Below are positions 41,813 to 49,433 of a stretch of DNA of 64,000 bases, piece after piece; position 1 is the first letter of the stretch, and each line of letters starts with the position of its first letter. The notes below the pieces were generated by a model. The model searched no databases. It saw only the letters and a list, made by a program, of their open reading frames with translations, and was not told where the DNA came from. The translations under genes and the position numbers were made by a program. The stretch lies in NCBI RefSeq assembly GCF_001421805.1, contig NZ_LMLC01000003.1, positions 236 through 64,235 on the forward strand, given 5' to 3'. Source of the DNA: Sphingomonas sp. Leaf34 (GTDB lineage: Bacteria > Pseudomonadota > Alphaproteobacteria > Sphingomonadales > Sphingomonadaceae).

Positions 41813-44005
41813 ATGAAATTCGATACCCCCGCCACCGCCAATCCCACCGACCAGATGAAGGTGCTCGGCAAGCCGATCGATCGTATCGACGGCAAGCTGA
41901 AGACGACCGGCACCGCGCACTACGCCTATGAGCGGAGCGACGCCGCACCGAACGCGGCCTATGGCTACATTCTCGGGTCTTCGATCGCCAAGGGCCGGAT
42001 CGAGAGCATCGACGTCGCCGACGCCAAGGCGGCGCCCGGCGTGCTCGCGGTGGTCACCTATGAGAATGCCGGCAAGATCGGCAAGGCCAAGAACCACACC
42101 GCACGGATGCTCGCGGGCCCCGACGTCCAGCATTACGACCAGGCCGTCGCCGTCGTCGTCGCCGAGACGTTCGAGCAGGCGCGCGCTGCCACCAAGCTTT
42201 TGCGCGTCAATTATGCGCGGGCGAAAGGTAATTTCGACCTCGCCGCGTCGCAGGGCTCGGCGACCAAGCCCAAGAGCGGCACCCCCGACACAGCCGTCGG
42301 CGACTTTGCCGGCGCGTTCGCCAAGGCGGCGGTGAAGGTCGACGAGCGCTACACCACGCCCGACCAGAGCCATCAGATGATGGAGCCACATTCGACGACC
42401 GCGGCGTGGACGAACGACAAGCTGACGCTGTGGACATCGAACCAGATGATCGCCTGGGCGGTCGGCGACATGAGCGAGACGCTGCTGATCCCGAAGGACA
42501 ACATTCATGTGATGTCGCCTTATGTCGGCGGTGGCTTCGGGTCGAAGCTCTGGATCCGCAGCGATGCGGTGATGGCGGCGCTCGGCTCGCGCGCGATCGG
42601 CGGTCGGCCGGTCAAGCTCTCGCTTGCGCGTCCACAGGTGATGAACAACACCACGCACCGCCCCGCGACGATCCAGCGCCTGCGCATCGGTGCGCAGAAG
42701 GACGGCAAGATCACCGCGATCGCGCATGAGAGCTGGTCGGGCGACCTGCCCGGCGGTGGACCCGAGACCGCGCCGAACGCGACTCGTCTGCTGTACGCCG
42801 GCGCCAACCGCATGACCGCGACGCGTCTCGCCGTGCTTGACCTTCCCGAGGGCAACGCAATGCGTGCACCGGGCGAGGCGGTCGGCCTACTCGCGCTCGA
42901 AGCGGCGATGGACGAGCTGGCCGAGAAGCTGAAGATGGACCCGGTCCAGCTGCGCATCGTCAACGACACGCAGGTCGATCCCGAAAAGCCGTCGCGCCAG
43001 TTCTCGCAGCGCGATCTGGTCGGCTGCCTGAAGACCGGCGCCGAACGCTTCGGCTGGAACAAGCGCAATCCCGTACCAGGCCAGGTCCGCGACGGCCGCT
43101 GGCTGGTCGGCATGGGCATGGCGTCGGCGTTTCGCGACAATGTGACGATGAAGTCGGGTGCGCGCGTCGGAATCGACAAGAAGGGCATGGTGACGGTCGC
43201 CACCGACATGACTGATATCGGCACGGGCAGCTACACGATCATCGGCCAGACCGTCGCCGAGATGATGGGCGTACCGATGGACAAGGTCATCGTGCTGCTT
43301 GGCGACAGCAGCTTCCCGGCCTCGTCGGGGTCGGGCGGCCAGTGGGGCGGCAACAGCTCGACCGCGGGCGTCTATGCAGCCTGCATGGCGCTGCGCGAAC
43401 GCGTCGCGCAGAAGCTCGGGTTCAACGCGACCGACGTCGTTTTCGAGGACGGCAAGGTGAAGTCGGGCAACCGCAGCGTCTCGCTGTCCGAGGCTGCGGG
43501 CGACGCCGGCCTCTCAGCCGAGGATTCGATCGAGTTCGGCGATCTGACCAAGACCTATGCACAGGCCACGTTCGGCGCGCATTTCGTCGAGGTCGGAGTC
43601 GATTCGGCCACCGGTGAGATCCGTGTCCGCCGGATGAGCGGTGCGTTTGCCGCCGGGCGTATCCTCAACCCGAAATCGGCGCGCAGCCAGGTCATCGGTG
43701 CGATGACGATGGGCGTCGGCGCGGCGCTGATGGAGGACGCGATCGTCGACACGCGCTTCGGCTATTTCGTCAATCACGACCTCGCCGAATATCATGTCCC
43801 CGCGCATGCCGACATTCCGATGCAGGACGTGTTCTTCATGGACGAGCTGGACGAGAAGTCCTCGCCGATGAAGGCCAAGGGCATCGGCGAACTCGGGCTG
43901 TGCGGCGTCGGCGCGGCGATCGCCAACGCGGTCTACAATGCGTGCGGCGTCCGCGTCCGCGAATATCCGCTGACGCTCGACAAGATGATCGGCAAGATGG
44001 TCTGA
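41813..44005 (+). CDS. paoC: Aldehyde oxidoreductase molybdopterin-binding subunit
   Basis: 730 aa, full length. The xanthine-oxidase-type large subunit begins MKVLGKPIDRIDGKLKTTGTAHYAYE and continues with the molybdenum-site blocks MSPYVGGGFGSKLW, RAPGEAVGLLALEAAMDELA and GSGGQWGGNSS. The catalytic Glu is Glu693 in GIGELGLCGVG. The subunit carries the molybdenum cofactor and oxidises aldehydes to carboxylic acids. paoD/XdhC, the cofactor-insertion chaperone usually next in the operon, is not found here. It is 5 bases downstream of paoB. Confidence 0.94.
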   Translation: MKFDTPATANPTDQMKVLGKPIDRIDGKLKTTGTAHYAYERSDAAPNAAYGYILGSSIAKGRIESIDVADAKAAPGVLAVVTYENAGKIGKAKNHTARMLAGPDVQHYDQAVAVVVAETFEQARAATKLLRVNYARAKGNFDLAASQGSATKPKSGTPDTAVGDFAGAFAKAAVKVDERYTTPDQSHQMMEPHSTTAAWTNDKLTLWTSNQMIAWAVGDMSETLLIPKDNIHVMSPYVGGGFGSKLWIRSDAVMAALGSRAIGGRPVKLSLARPQVMNNTTHRPATIQRLRIGAQKDGKITAIAHESWSGDLPGGGPETAPNATRLLYAGANRMTATRLAVLDLPEGNAMRAPGEAVGLLALEAAMDELAEKLKMDPVQLRIVNDTQVDPEKPSRQFSQRDLVGCLKTGAERFGWNKRNPVPGQVRDGRWLVGMGMASAFRDNVTMKSGARVGIDKKGMVTVATDMTDIGTGSYTIIGQTVAEMMGVPMDKVIVLLGDSSFPASSGSGGQWGGNSSTAGVYAACMALRERVAQKLGFNATDVVFEDGKVKSGNRSVSLSEAAGDAGLSAEDSIEFGDLTKTYAQATFGAHFVEVGVDSATGEIRVRRMSGAFAAGRILNPKSARSQVIGAMTMGVGAALMEDAIVDTRFGYFVNHDLAEYHVPAHADIPMQDVFFMDELDEKSSPMKAKGIGELGLCGVGAAIANAVYNACGVRVREYPLTLDKMIGKMV

Positions 44006-44011
44006 TACCCT

Positions 44012-44049
44012 GCCCTCCATCTGGCCGGAACGTCGGTCGGGTGGAGGGC
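44012..44049. terminator. Inverted repeat after paoC
   Basis: GCCCTCCA (44012-44019) and TGGAGGGC (44042-44049) form a perfect 8-base stem with a 22-base loop, 7 bases after the paoC stop. No T-run follows, so this is a possible Rho-assisted or stability hairpin. Confidence 0.4.
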
Positions 44050-44095
44050 GAAACCGGCTCTGGCGCGCGCGATTGCGTTGCGCTAGAAAACCGGC

Positions 44096-45055
44096 ATGAC
44101 CGTACCCGCCATTCTAAAAAACCTGCGACTCCCCGTCATCGGCTCGCCGCTGTTCATCATTTCTGGACCGGAACTGGTGATCGCGCAGTGCAAGGCGGGT
44201 ATCGTCGGGTCGTTCCCGGCACTCAACGCGCGGCCGCAGGCGCTGCTCGACGAATGGCTGCACCGGATCACCGAGGAGCTGAGCGCACACAACCGCGCGA
44301 ATCCCGACCGGCCCGCCGCGCCCTTCGCGGTCAACCAGATCGTCCACAAGTCGAACGACCGCCTCGAAAGCGACCTCGCGACCTGTGCCAAGTGGCAGGT
44401 GCCGATCGTCATCACCTCGCTCGGCGCGCGCGAAGACCTGAACACCGCGGTGCATGGCTGGGGCGGCATCACGCTCCACGACGTGATCGACGACCGGTTT
44501 GCGCGCAAGGCGATCGAAAAGGGCGCGGACGGTCTGATCGCGGTCGCGGCCGGCGCGGGCGGTCACGCCGGCCGCCTGTCGCCGTTCGCGATCATCCAGG
44601 AAATCCGCCAGTGGTTCGATGGCCCGCTGGCGCTGTCGGGCTCGATCGCAACGGGTGACGCGGTCCTGGCCGCACAGGCGATGGGCGCCGATTTCGGCTA
44701 TATCGGCTCGCCGTTCATCGCGACCACCGAAGCCAATGCGGATCAGGCGTACAAGGACGGCATCGTCGCGGGCAAGGCCTCCGACATCGTCTATTCGAAC
44801 CTGTTCACCGGCGTGCACGGCAACTATCTGCGCGCGTCGATCGAGGCTGCGGGCATGGACCCCGACAATCTGCCCGAGGGCGATCTGAAGACGATGGACT
44901 TCGGCGGTGGCAATGGGTCGAAGCCCAAGGCCTGGCGCGACATCTGGGGTTCGGGCCAGGGCATCGGCGCGGTCAGCAAGGTCGAGAGCGTCGCCGACCG
45001 CGTCGACCGCCTGGAGCGCGAATACCGTGCGGCACGGGCGCGGCTGGCGCTCTAA
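44096..45055 (+). CDS. Nitronate monooxygenase family flavoprotein
   Basis: 319 aa TIM-barrel protein. LRLPVIGSPLFIISGPELVIAQCKAGIVGSFPALNARP is the typical opening, and GADGLIAVAAGAGGHAG and GSIATGDAVLAAQAMGADFGYIGSPFIA provide the FMN phosphate-binding loops and the likely catalytic His in GAGGHAG. Class I nitronate monooxygenases oxidise propionate 3-nitronate; many members are general FMN oxidoreductases, so the substrate is uncertain. It stands alone on the plus strand after the pao operon. Confidence 0.88.
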   Translation: MTVPAILKNLRLPVIGSPLFIISGPELVIAQCKAGIVGSFPALNARPQALLDEWLHRITEELSAHNRANPDRPAAPFAVNQIVHKSNDRLESDLATCAKWQVPIVITSLGAREDLNTAVHGWGGITLHDVIDDRFARKAIEKGADGLIAVAAGAGGHAGRLSPFAIIQEIRQWFDGPLALSGSIATGDAVLAAQAMGADFGYIGSPFIATTEANADQAYKDGIVAGKASDIVYSNLFTGVHGNYLRASIEAAGMDPDNLPEGDLKTMDFGGGNGSKPKAWRDIWGSGQGIGAVSKVESVADRVDRLEREYRAARARLAL

Positions 45056-45144
45056 ATCGGCGGCGATGCGGCGTCGGTCGAGCGCATCGTCCTTACGCCT
45101 GACAAGTCCGGACGCTCCTCCACGTGCCGGGCGCAAAGGGCATT

Positions 45145-45600
45145 TCAGAACGCCTGGGCAAGCAGCCGCTGCATCGATCGCGCCGGGCTGGCGCCGTGTA
45201 CCGCGTCGAGTCCGCGATCAAGGCGGTCGACGCGGCGATGGAGGTCGGCGCTGGCCTCGATCAGCGTCCGCGCGCGGAGCGGCAGGCTGTCGAGCAGCGC
45301 CTGCTCAGTGATCGGGGCATCACCGAGCCGGCGCGCTGGATCAAGCGCATCGCGGGGCTGCAACTCGCCGGCCTGCACCGCACGTTGCGTCAGAAGCCAG
45401 GCGATGACGTGCATCAGTCGCGTCGTCACCTTGAGCGACTCGCAACTGAAGCTCACGCGGATCAGCGGATCAAGCGCCTCGCGCTCCGCGCGCCCCGCCT
45501 CGTCGAAATAGGTTCGCGCCTCGTCGGCCAGTAGCATCGCCTCGCTATACAGCGCGTCGACCAAGCGTTGCTGCAACCGCGATTCATTCAGTCCGTTCAT
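45145..45600 (-). CDS. DUF1465 (RcdA-like) family protein
   Basis: 151 aa from MNGLNESRLQQRLVDALY; an in-frame extension upstream to 45747 looks non-coding. The protein is all-helical with the core YSEAMLLADEARTYFDEAGRAEREALDPLIRVSFSCESLKVTTRLMHVIAWLLTQRAVQAGEL. To my knowledge DUF1465 is the family of Caulobacter RcdA, an adaptor in ClpXP-dependent degradation of the cell-cycle regulator CtrA. Function here is therefore plausibly a proteolysis adaptor, but equivalence is not proven. Upstream on the same strand is a YdcH gene, 110 bases away. Confidence 0.8.
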   Translation of the reverse strand: MNGLNESRLQQRLVDALYSEAMLLADEARTYFDEAGRAEREALDPLIRVSFSCESLKVTTRLMHVIAWLLTQRAVQAGELQPRDALDPARRLGDAPITEQALLDSLPLRARTLIEASADLHRRVDRLDRGLDAVHGASPARSMQRLLAQAF

Positions 45601-45710
45601 GGGCTTGGGATGCCATAGCCACCCCGCACCGCCCAGCATGATGAACGGTGACGCCTGCGGCAATCTGTTCGAAACGTCCCAAAACGACGCAATCGGGCCC
45701 GATCGCGCGA

Positions 45711-45926
45711 TCAGGCGATGATATCCGGAACCAGAATGTCCTCGCACGCGGCGATCTCGTCGCGGAGCCGCAATTTACGCTTCTTGAGACGCGCAATCTG
45801 CAGCTGGTCCGGCACGGTCAGCATCGTGAGCGCGGCGATCGCATCATCGAGGTCCCGGTGCTCGATGCGCATAGCATCGAGCCGAATTCGCAGCTGGGCC
45901 TCGTCCACGCTGTCCCTGAGATACAT
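45711..45926 (-). CDS. YdcH family (DUF465) small protein
   Basis: 71 aa, two helices forming a short coiled coil, with the family signature DQLQIARLKKRKLRLRDEIAACED near the end. Preceded by CGGAGGATCGGC, a good ribosome binding site. YdcH proteins are very small, cytoplasmic and of unknown function. A second YdcH gene is encoded 280 bases away on the other strand. Confidence 0.85.
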   Translation of the reverse strand: MYLRDSVDEAQLRIRLDAMRIEHRDLDDAIAALTMLTVPDQLQIARLKKRKLRLRDEIAACEDILVPDIIA

Positions 45927-45940
45927 GCCGATCCTCCGTC

Positions 45941-45955
45941 GCTAAGGTCCTTAGC
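45941..45955. promoter_or_regulatory. Perfect palindrome GCTAAGG-T-CCTTAGC
   Basis: Two 7-base arms around a single central base, 15 bases upstream of the first YdcH start on the minus strand. It is too close to the gene to be a terminator of it and lacks a T-run. It could be an operator or a leader hairpin. Confidence 0.35.
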
Positions 45956-46203
45956 AAATGCGCGCGCGCTGGCGAGCGTTAAAGCGGCGCGGAGCGACAG
46001 GATCGACGACGCAGGTACTGTGTTGCGAGTCGGATGGCCGGCGGTGGGCGTAGTACGGCCCCGGGCAGGCGTCACCATTCACCTCGACAACGGGTCGTCG
46101 CGCCAAATCGCTCACTCAATCGAATTGGTCGATTTCCGATGAAGACATTTCGAAGACACGGTGGTTTACTGAGTCCCCAACCGAATGCAGGAGGTACTTC
46201 ACC

Positions 46204-46359
46204 GTGCAGACGACGCATCAGACAGCTCTGGAAACCAAGCACGCCGTGCTCGACCAGCGGATCGCAGCCGAGACCCACCGCCCCTTGCCCGATGCCGCCA
46301 TCCTTGCCAGCCTGAAGAAGCAGAAACTGCGCCTGAAAGAAGAGATCGTCAGCCTCTGA
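46204..46359 (+). CDS. Second YdcH family (DUF465) protein, 51 aa, GTG start
   Basis: The 51-residue product begins (V/M)QTTHQTALETKHAVLDQRI and ends in ASLKKQKLRLKEEIVSL, which matches the YdcH signature LKKxKLxLKDEI. GGAGG at 46190-46194 lies 9 bases before the GTG, giving a strong ribosome binding site and deciding the start. It is shorter than usual (about 60-70 aa). It is divergent from the first YdcH gene and convergent with the PilZ gene. Confidence 0.82.
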   Translation: MQTTHQTALETKHAVLDQRIAAETHRPLPDAAILASLKKQKLRLKEEIVSL

Positions 46360-46414
46360 CGACAGATCGTGCGGTCGCTGGACCGGCCGAGCGCCGAGGA
46401 ATGACCGTCACCGA

Positions 46415-46810
46415 CTACAAACCCAGCAAGCCGGTTTTGGCGCCGCCGCCGACCGGCTTGCGGGCTTTCTTGGGGTCAATCGGCGTATCCAGCGCGATGC
46501 CCATCCGGCCTGCGGCACACCAGGCGACCTTGCCGACGATCTCGCCTATGCCGCGCAAGTCGAGCCACACACGGGTTCCGACATCGGCGGGCGTGTCGAG
46601 TTCGATCATCAGCCCGCCCTCGGACAGGTTGCGAACACGCACCTCATGCACCGTACGCTGCTCGCCGAGCCGACACTGCGCCACCAACAACAGGCTGTCG
46701 CGCGCCTTTGCACGCTGACCTGTGCCAGGCCCGTTCGATGTCACGTGTTCCGACGGCGCGCTGCCATCGACATCCCCGGGGGTCCTGCGATCGAAACCGT
46801 CCATCATCAT
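46415..46810 (-). CDS. PilZ domain protein
   Basis: 131 aa. After an unstructured N terminus, a PilZ beta barrel spans about residues 38-115: AKARDSLLLVAQCRLGEQRTVHEVRVRNLSEGGLMIELD has the [D/N]xSxxG-type motif (NLSEGG), and GKVAWCAAGRMGIALD the closing strand. The RxxxR half of the c-di-GMP site is weak (RAKARDS), so binding is uncertain. Three in-frame ATGs start the gene; the first is used here. It may act on motility or envelope traits. Confidence 0.82.
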   Translation of the reverse strand: MMMDGFDRRTPGDVDGSAPSEHVTSNGPGTGQRAKARDSLLLVAQCRLGEQRTVHEVRVRNLSEGGLMIELDTPADVGTRVWLDLRGIGEIVGKVAWCAAGRMGIALDTPIDPKKARKPVGGGAKTGLLGL

Positions 46811-46959
46811 CCCGCACCGTCGAGGCCCATGAGCAGGGCCATGTCTGAAGCATAGCCCAAAACGCCTGCCGAAACACTTAACGACGGGCGCGGGCCGGAA
46901 TCAGCCTTAATCGAGGCGCGGACGATCGGGTATCCCTCAATCGGTCCCTGCGCGAGACA

Positions 46960-47424
46960 TTAGTCCTCGCGCGAGACCTTCTCGTTGCGTTCGTGCCGCT
47001 CCTGCGCCTCGACGGTCATCGTCGCGATCGGTCGTGCCTCGAGCCGTGCCAGGCTGATCGGTTCGCCGGTCACTTCGCAATAGCCATATTCGCCCTCGTC
47101 GATTCGGCGGATCGCCGCCTCGATCTTGGAGACGAGCTTGCGCTGCCGATCGCGGGTACGAAGTTCGATCGACCAGTCGGTCTCGCTCGACGCACGATCG
47201 GTCAGATCGGCCTCGCGCAGCGAATCCACTTGCAACTGCGACAGCGTTTCCTGTGATTCCCGCAGGATCGCCTCTTTCCATGCCTGGAGCTTGCGGCGGA
47301 AATACGCCTGCTGCTTCAGGCTCATGAAAGGTTCGTCGGCGTCGGGCCGATAGGTGTCGTCACCACAGTCATTGGCAGCGTCTGGACTGGAATTCTCGCT
47401 CGTACGATTCATAACGGTCGCCAT
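46960..47424 (-). CDS. dksA: DksA/TraR family RNA polymerase-binding factor
   Basis: 154 aa from MATVMNRTSENSS. The coiled-coil region (about 48-115) begins MSLKQQAYFRRKLQAWKEAILRESQETL; the acidic tip and a C-terminal finger region follow (GEYGYCEVTGEPISLARLEARPIATMTVEAQERHE). Of the four zinc Cys of E. coli DksA only one remains, as in other alphaproteobacterial DksA proteins as I recall them. It binds the RNA polymerase secondary channel and mediates ppGpp-dependent control of rRNA and other promoters. Confidence 0.92.
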   Translation of the reverse strand: MATVMNRTSENSSPDAANDCGDDTYRPDADEPFMSLKQQAYFRRKLQAWKEAILRESQETLSQLQVDSLREADLTDRASSETDWSIELRTRDRQRKLVSKIEAAIRRIDEGEYGYCEVTGEPISLARLEARPIATMTVEAQERHERNEKVSRED

Positions 47425-47842
47425 ACCACTCTCCCTCTGGCCCCGTCGGATCAACCACGCTGATCTCCGAGGGCCACCCCCAAATGGTGAATGCGCCTAT
47501 AGGCGCGCACGGACACGACCACAAGCGACCCGACTTGCACAAACGAAGCCGAATCCGACATTTTATTTCGCGCGCGCGATCCGCGGTTTCATCGATACCG
47601 AGCCACCTCTACCTATTCAGCGTGCTTGCGAGGTCGCCTTCGACGTGGCGTTTATGTCCCAAGCCGGTACGTTAAGCGTGTCCGTCGGCAGAAGACGTAC
47701 GTTAATTGATGATTAACCATTCCAAACATGGTTAACGCTATTGCACTTAATGGTTTGTTTTGCAGTTAGTCGGATAGCAGTTTCGTAACGCTGCACACGG
47801 GGATCCGGCAACACGACGTGCCGGCAACGAAAGAGTGACGAT
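47425..47842. other. 418-base divergent intergenic region
   Basis: Lies between dksA (minus) and the Ser/Gly-rich gene (plus). No reading frame in it looks coding. It turns AT-rich from about 47680, where a CtrA-type box occurs; the dksA promoter must be in the first 150 bases or so. Confidence 0.6.
47702..47717 (+). promoter_or_regulatory. CtrA-type box TTAA-N7-TTAAC
   Basis: TTAA at 47702-47705, seven bases, then TTAAC at 47713-47717 is an exact match to the full CtrA consensus TTAA-N7-TTAAC known from Caulobacter. It is about 126 bases upstream of the Ser/Gly-rich gene start and about 280 bases from dksA. The surrounding DNA is AT-rich, as expected for a promoter. Confidence 0.7.
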
Positions 47843-48766
47843 ATGTCGGTTAGGATGGCTTTGGCCAAGTTGTGCGCTTGCGCGTGTGGTGGTGCCCTGA
47901 TCGGCGGTGGCGCCGTGCATGTCGCCGAGCGGCCCACTCGCACCGAAAACGCCAAGCGGGTGCTCGTCAAGCGAGTCGCGCGACCCCAGATCGCCGCGGT
48001 CCACCGGCCCCGCGTCCGTCGCGTGACGACGACCACGCGAACGGCATGCGCGCCGACCGTGGTGACGGTCGCCAGTGCGACCCCCGTGCCGATCCCGGCC
48101 CCCGTCGGACAAGGCTATATCGGCGGCGGTGGTGCCGGCAGCGCCCCGGTAATCGGCGGCGGCGGCGGATTTTTCGGTGGCGGATTCGGCGGTGGCTTTG
48201 GTGGCGGCTTCGGCGGCAGCGGCGGATCGAGCGGCAGCATCGTGATCTCGTCGACGTCGAGCGGCGGGTCGACCTCGACCGGCGGATCGTCGAGCAGCAC
48301 TGGCGGTGCCCAAATCTCCAGTACATCGTCGTCGAGCGGCAACGTATCGACGTCGTCGAGCAGCGCGTCGTCGGCATCCTCCGCATCCTCGGCCTCGTCC
48401 GCCAGCAGCGGCAGTTCGTCGGGAGGCAAGCCCGGTCACGACGGGTCGAGCTATGGCTCGAGCAGCAAGGGCTGGGGATCGAACGGCGGCTGGAATTCGA
48501 CCGGCGGGTGGAGCTCCAACGGATCGTCGGGCAGTTCGGCCTCGTCGGGCAGCAGCGCGTCGTCGGCAAGCTCAAGCGGCTCGAGCGCGAGCAGCGCCAG
48601 CAGCGCGTCAAGTGCCAGCAGCGCCAGTTCGAGCGGCAGCACCGGGTCGAGCGGTGGCCCCCCCGCCCCGGTTCCCGCACCGCCGATGGTCCTGCTGTTC
48701 GGCGCGGCGGCCGCAGCGCTCGTCGCCCGCAAACGCTTCGCCAAGCCGGCTGCGATCACCGCCTGA
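47843..48766 (+). CDS. Ser/Gly-rich exported protein with PEP-CTERM-like tail
   Basis: 307 aa of low complexity. A hydrophobic N-terminal segment (LAKLCACACGGALIGGGAVHV) may be a signal. A basic/Ala region follows, then Gly-rich (GGGGFFGGGFGGGFGG), then long Ser/Ala/Gly runs (residues about 130-270). The end is PPAPVPAPPMVLLFGAAAAALVARKRFAK: a Pro-rich motif, a hydrophobic helix and a basic patch, as in PEP-CTERM sorting signals (the exact VPEP box is VPAP here). This predicts export and processing or anchoring of a flexible surface or matrix protein. The gene lies downstream of a CtrA box and is followed by a terminator. No known enzyme domain. Confidence 0.7.
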   Translation: MSVRMALAKLCACACGGALIGGGAVHVAERPTRTENAKRVLVKRVARPQIAAVHRPRVRRVTTTTRTACAPTVVTVASATPVPIPAPVGQGYIGGGGAGSAPVIGGGGGFFGGGFGGGFGGGFGGSGGSSGSIVISSTSSGGSTSTGGSSSSTGGAQISSTSSSSGNVSTSSSSASSASSASSASSASSGSSSGGKPGHDGSSYGSSSKGWGSNGGWNSTGGWSSNGSSGSSASSGSSASSASSSGSSASSASSASSASSASSSGSTGSSGGPPAPVPAPPMVLLFGAAAAALVARKRFAKPAAITA

Positions 48767-48783
48767 CGTGATCGCAATATGCC

Positions 48784-48821
48784 AAAAAGGCCCCGCCGGA
48801 CATATCCGTCGGGGCCCTTTT
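48784..48821 (+). terminator. Rho-independent terminator
   Basis: AAAAA, then GGCCCCG (48789-48795) pairing with CGGGGCC (48810-48816), with further GGA/TCC pairing inside, followed by CTTTT. It ends the Ser/Gly-rich gene. The A-run on the other side could let it work also for the convergent host-attachment gene. Confidence 0.8.
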
Positions 48822-48852
48822 CGTATGCGCGACGACCACGCAACCGCGATGA

Positions 48853-49293
48853 TCAGGCGGCCTTGAGCGCCTTTTCGATGTCGGCGATCGGATGGCCAGT
48901 CAGGTCCTTGTCGAGTTCGCCGGCCAGCCGGTTGCTGACCTCCTTGTGATAATGCTTGCGCATCTCGCCGAGCGTCTTGGGCGGCGCGACGATGATCAGC
49001 GAGTCGAAATCATTCTTCAATGCGCGTGTCTTGAGGAAGTCGGCCGCATCGGCGGCGAAACGATCCTCTTCGATTTGGTGAAAATCGGTCGGCTCAACCG
49101 AACTCCGCGCCGCGCCCTGCGGCGAGGAGGCCCGTCCGGCGGAATCGGTCGCCTGGTCGCGCGTCGCGGGGTTGTTCTGTTCGCGCGCTTGTTCGACGAC
49201 GAGGTTCGGGAATTCATTATCGCCCTCGTTGCGCAGGAACAGCATTTTCCGACCGTCCGCAACGAGTATGACGGTGTTGTGGGGAAGATGCAT
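48853..49293 (-). CDS. Host attachment family protein (Host_attach/AtsA-like)
   Basis: 146 aa. It starts [31 protein letters not shown], the family opening, and ends with [48 protein letters not shown], an RNase H/eRF1-like alpha/beta core. AAGGAG lies before the ATG. The name comes from plant-associated bacteria; the molecular role is unknown and related folds (baeRF) suggest translation or stress functions. The name does not imply a phage. Confidence 0.85.
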   Translation of the reverse strand: MHLPHNTVILVADGRKMLFLRNEGDNEFPNLVVEQAREQNNPATRDQATDSAGRASSPQGAARSSVEPTDFHQIEEDRFAADAADFLKTRALKNDFDSLIIVAPPKTLGEMRKHYHKEVSNRLAGELDKDLTGHPIADIEKALKAA

Positions 49294-49433
49294 GCGGTGT
49301 CTCCTTTTCGCTGTGCGTGTTGTTGGGAAACGCGCCGCGAACCCGAGAGGTTGCGCACCCTTCCGATCCTCCCCGCCAACGGATTAGGCGGGCCCGCCTT
49401 GCGCCCCCGCACCCGTCTCGGCATAGCCCGGTC

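Noticed and set aside
46034..46315. Plus-strand frame overlapping the second YdcH gene
   Set aside because: Arg/Pro-rich without ribosome site; the 51-codon frame with GTG and GGAGG matches YdcH instead.
47747..48439. Minus-strand Arg/Ala/Gly-rich frame opposite the Ser/Gly-rich gene
   Set aside because: Low-complexity antisense of TCG/AGC-rich codons; no start signal, and the plus frame has a signal, a tail and a terminator.
48853..49293. Host attachment protein as sign of a prophage
   Set aside because: The family is named for bacterial attachment to plant hosts; no phage structural or integrase gene is nearby.
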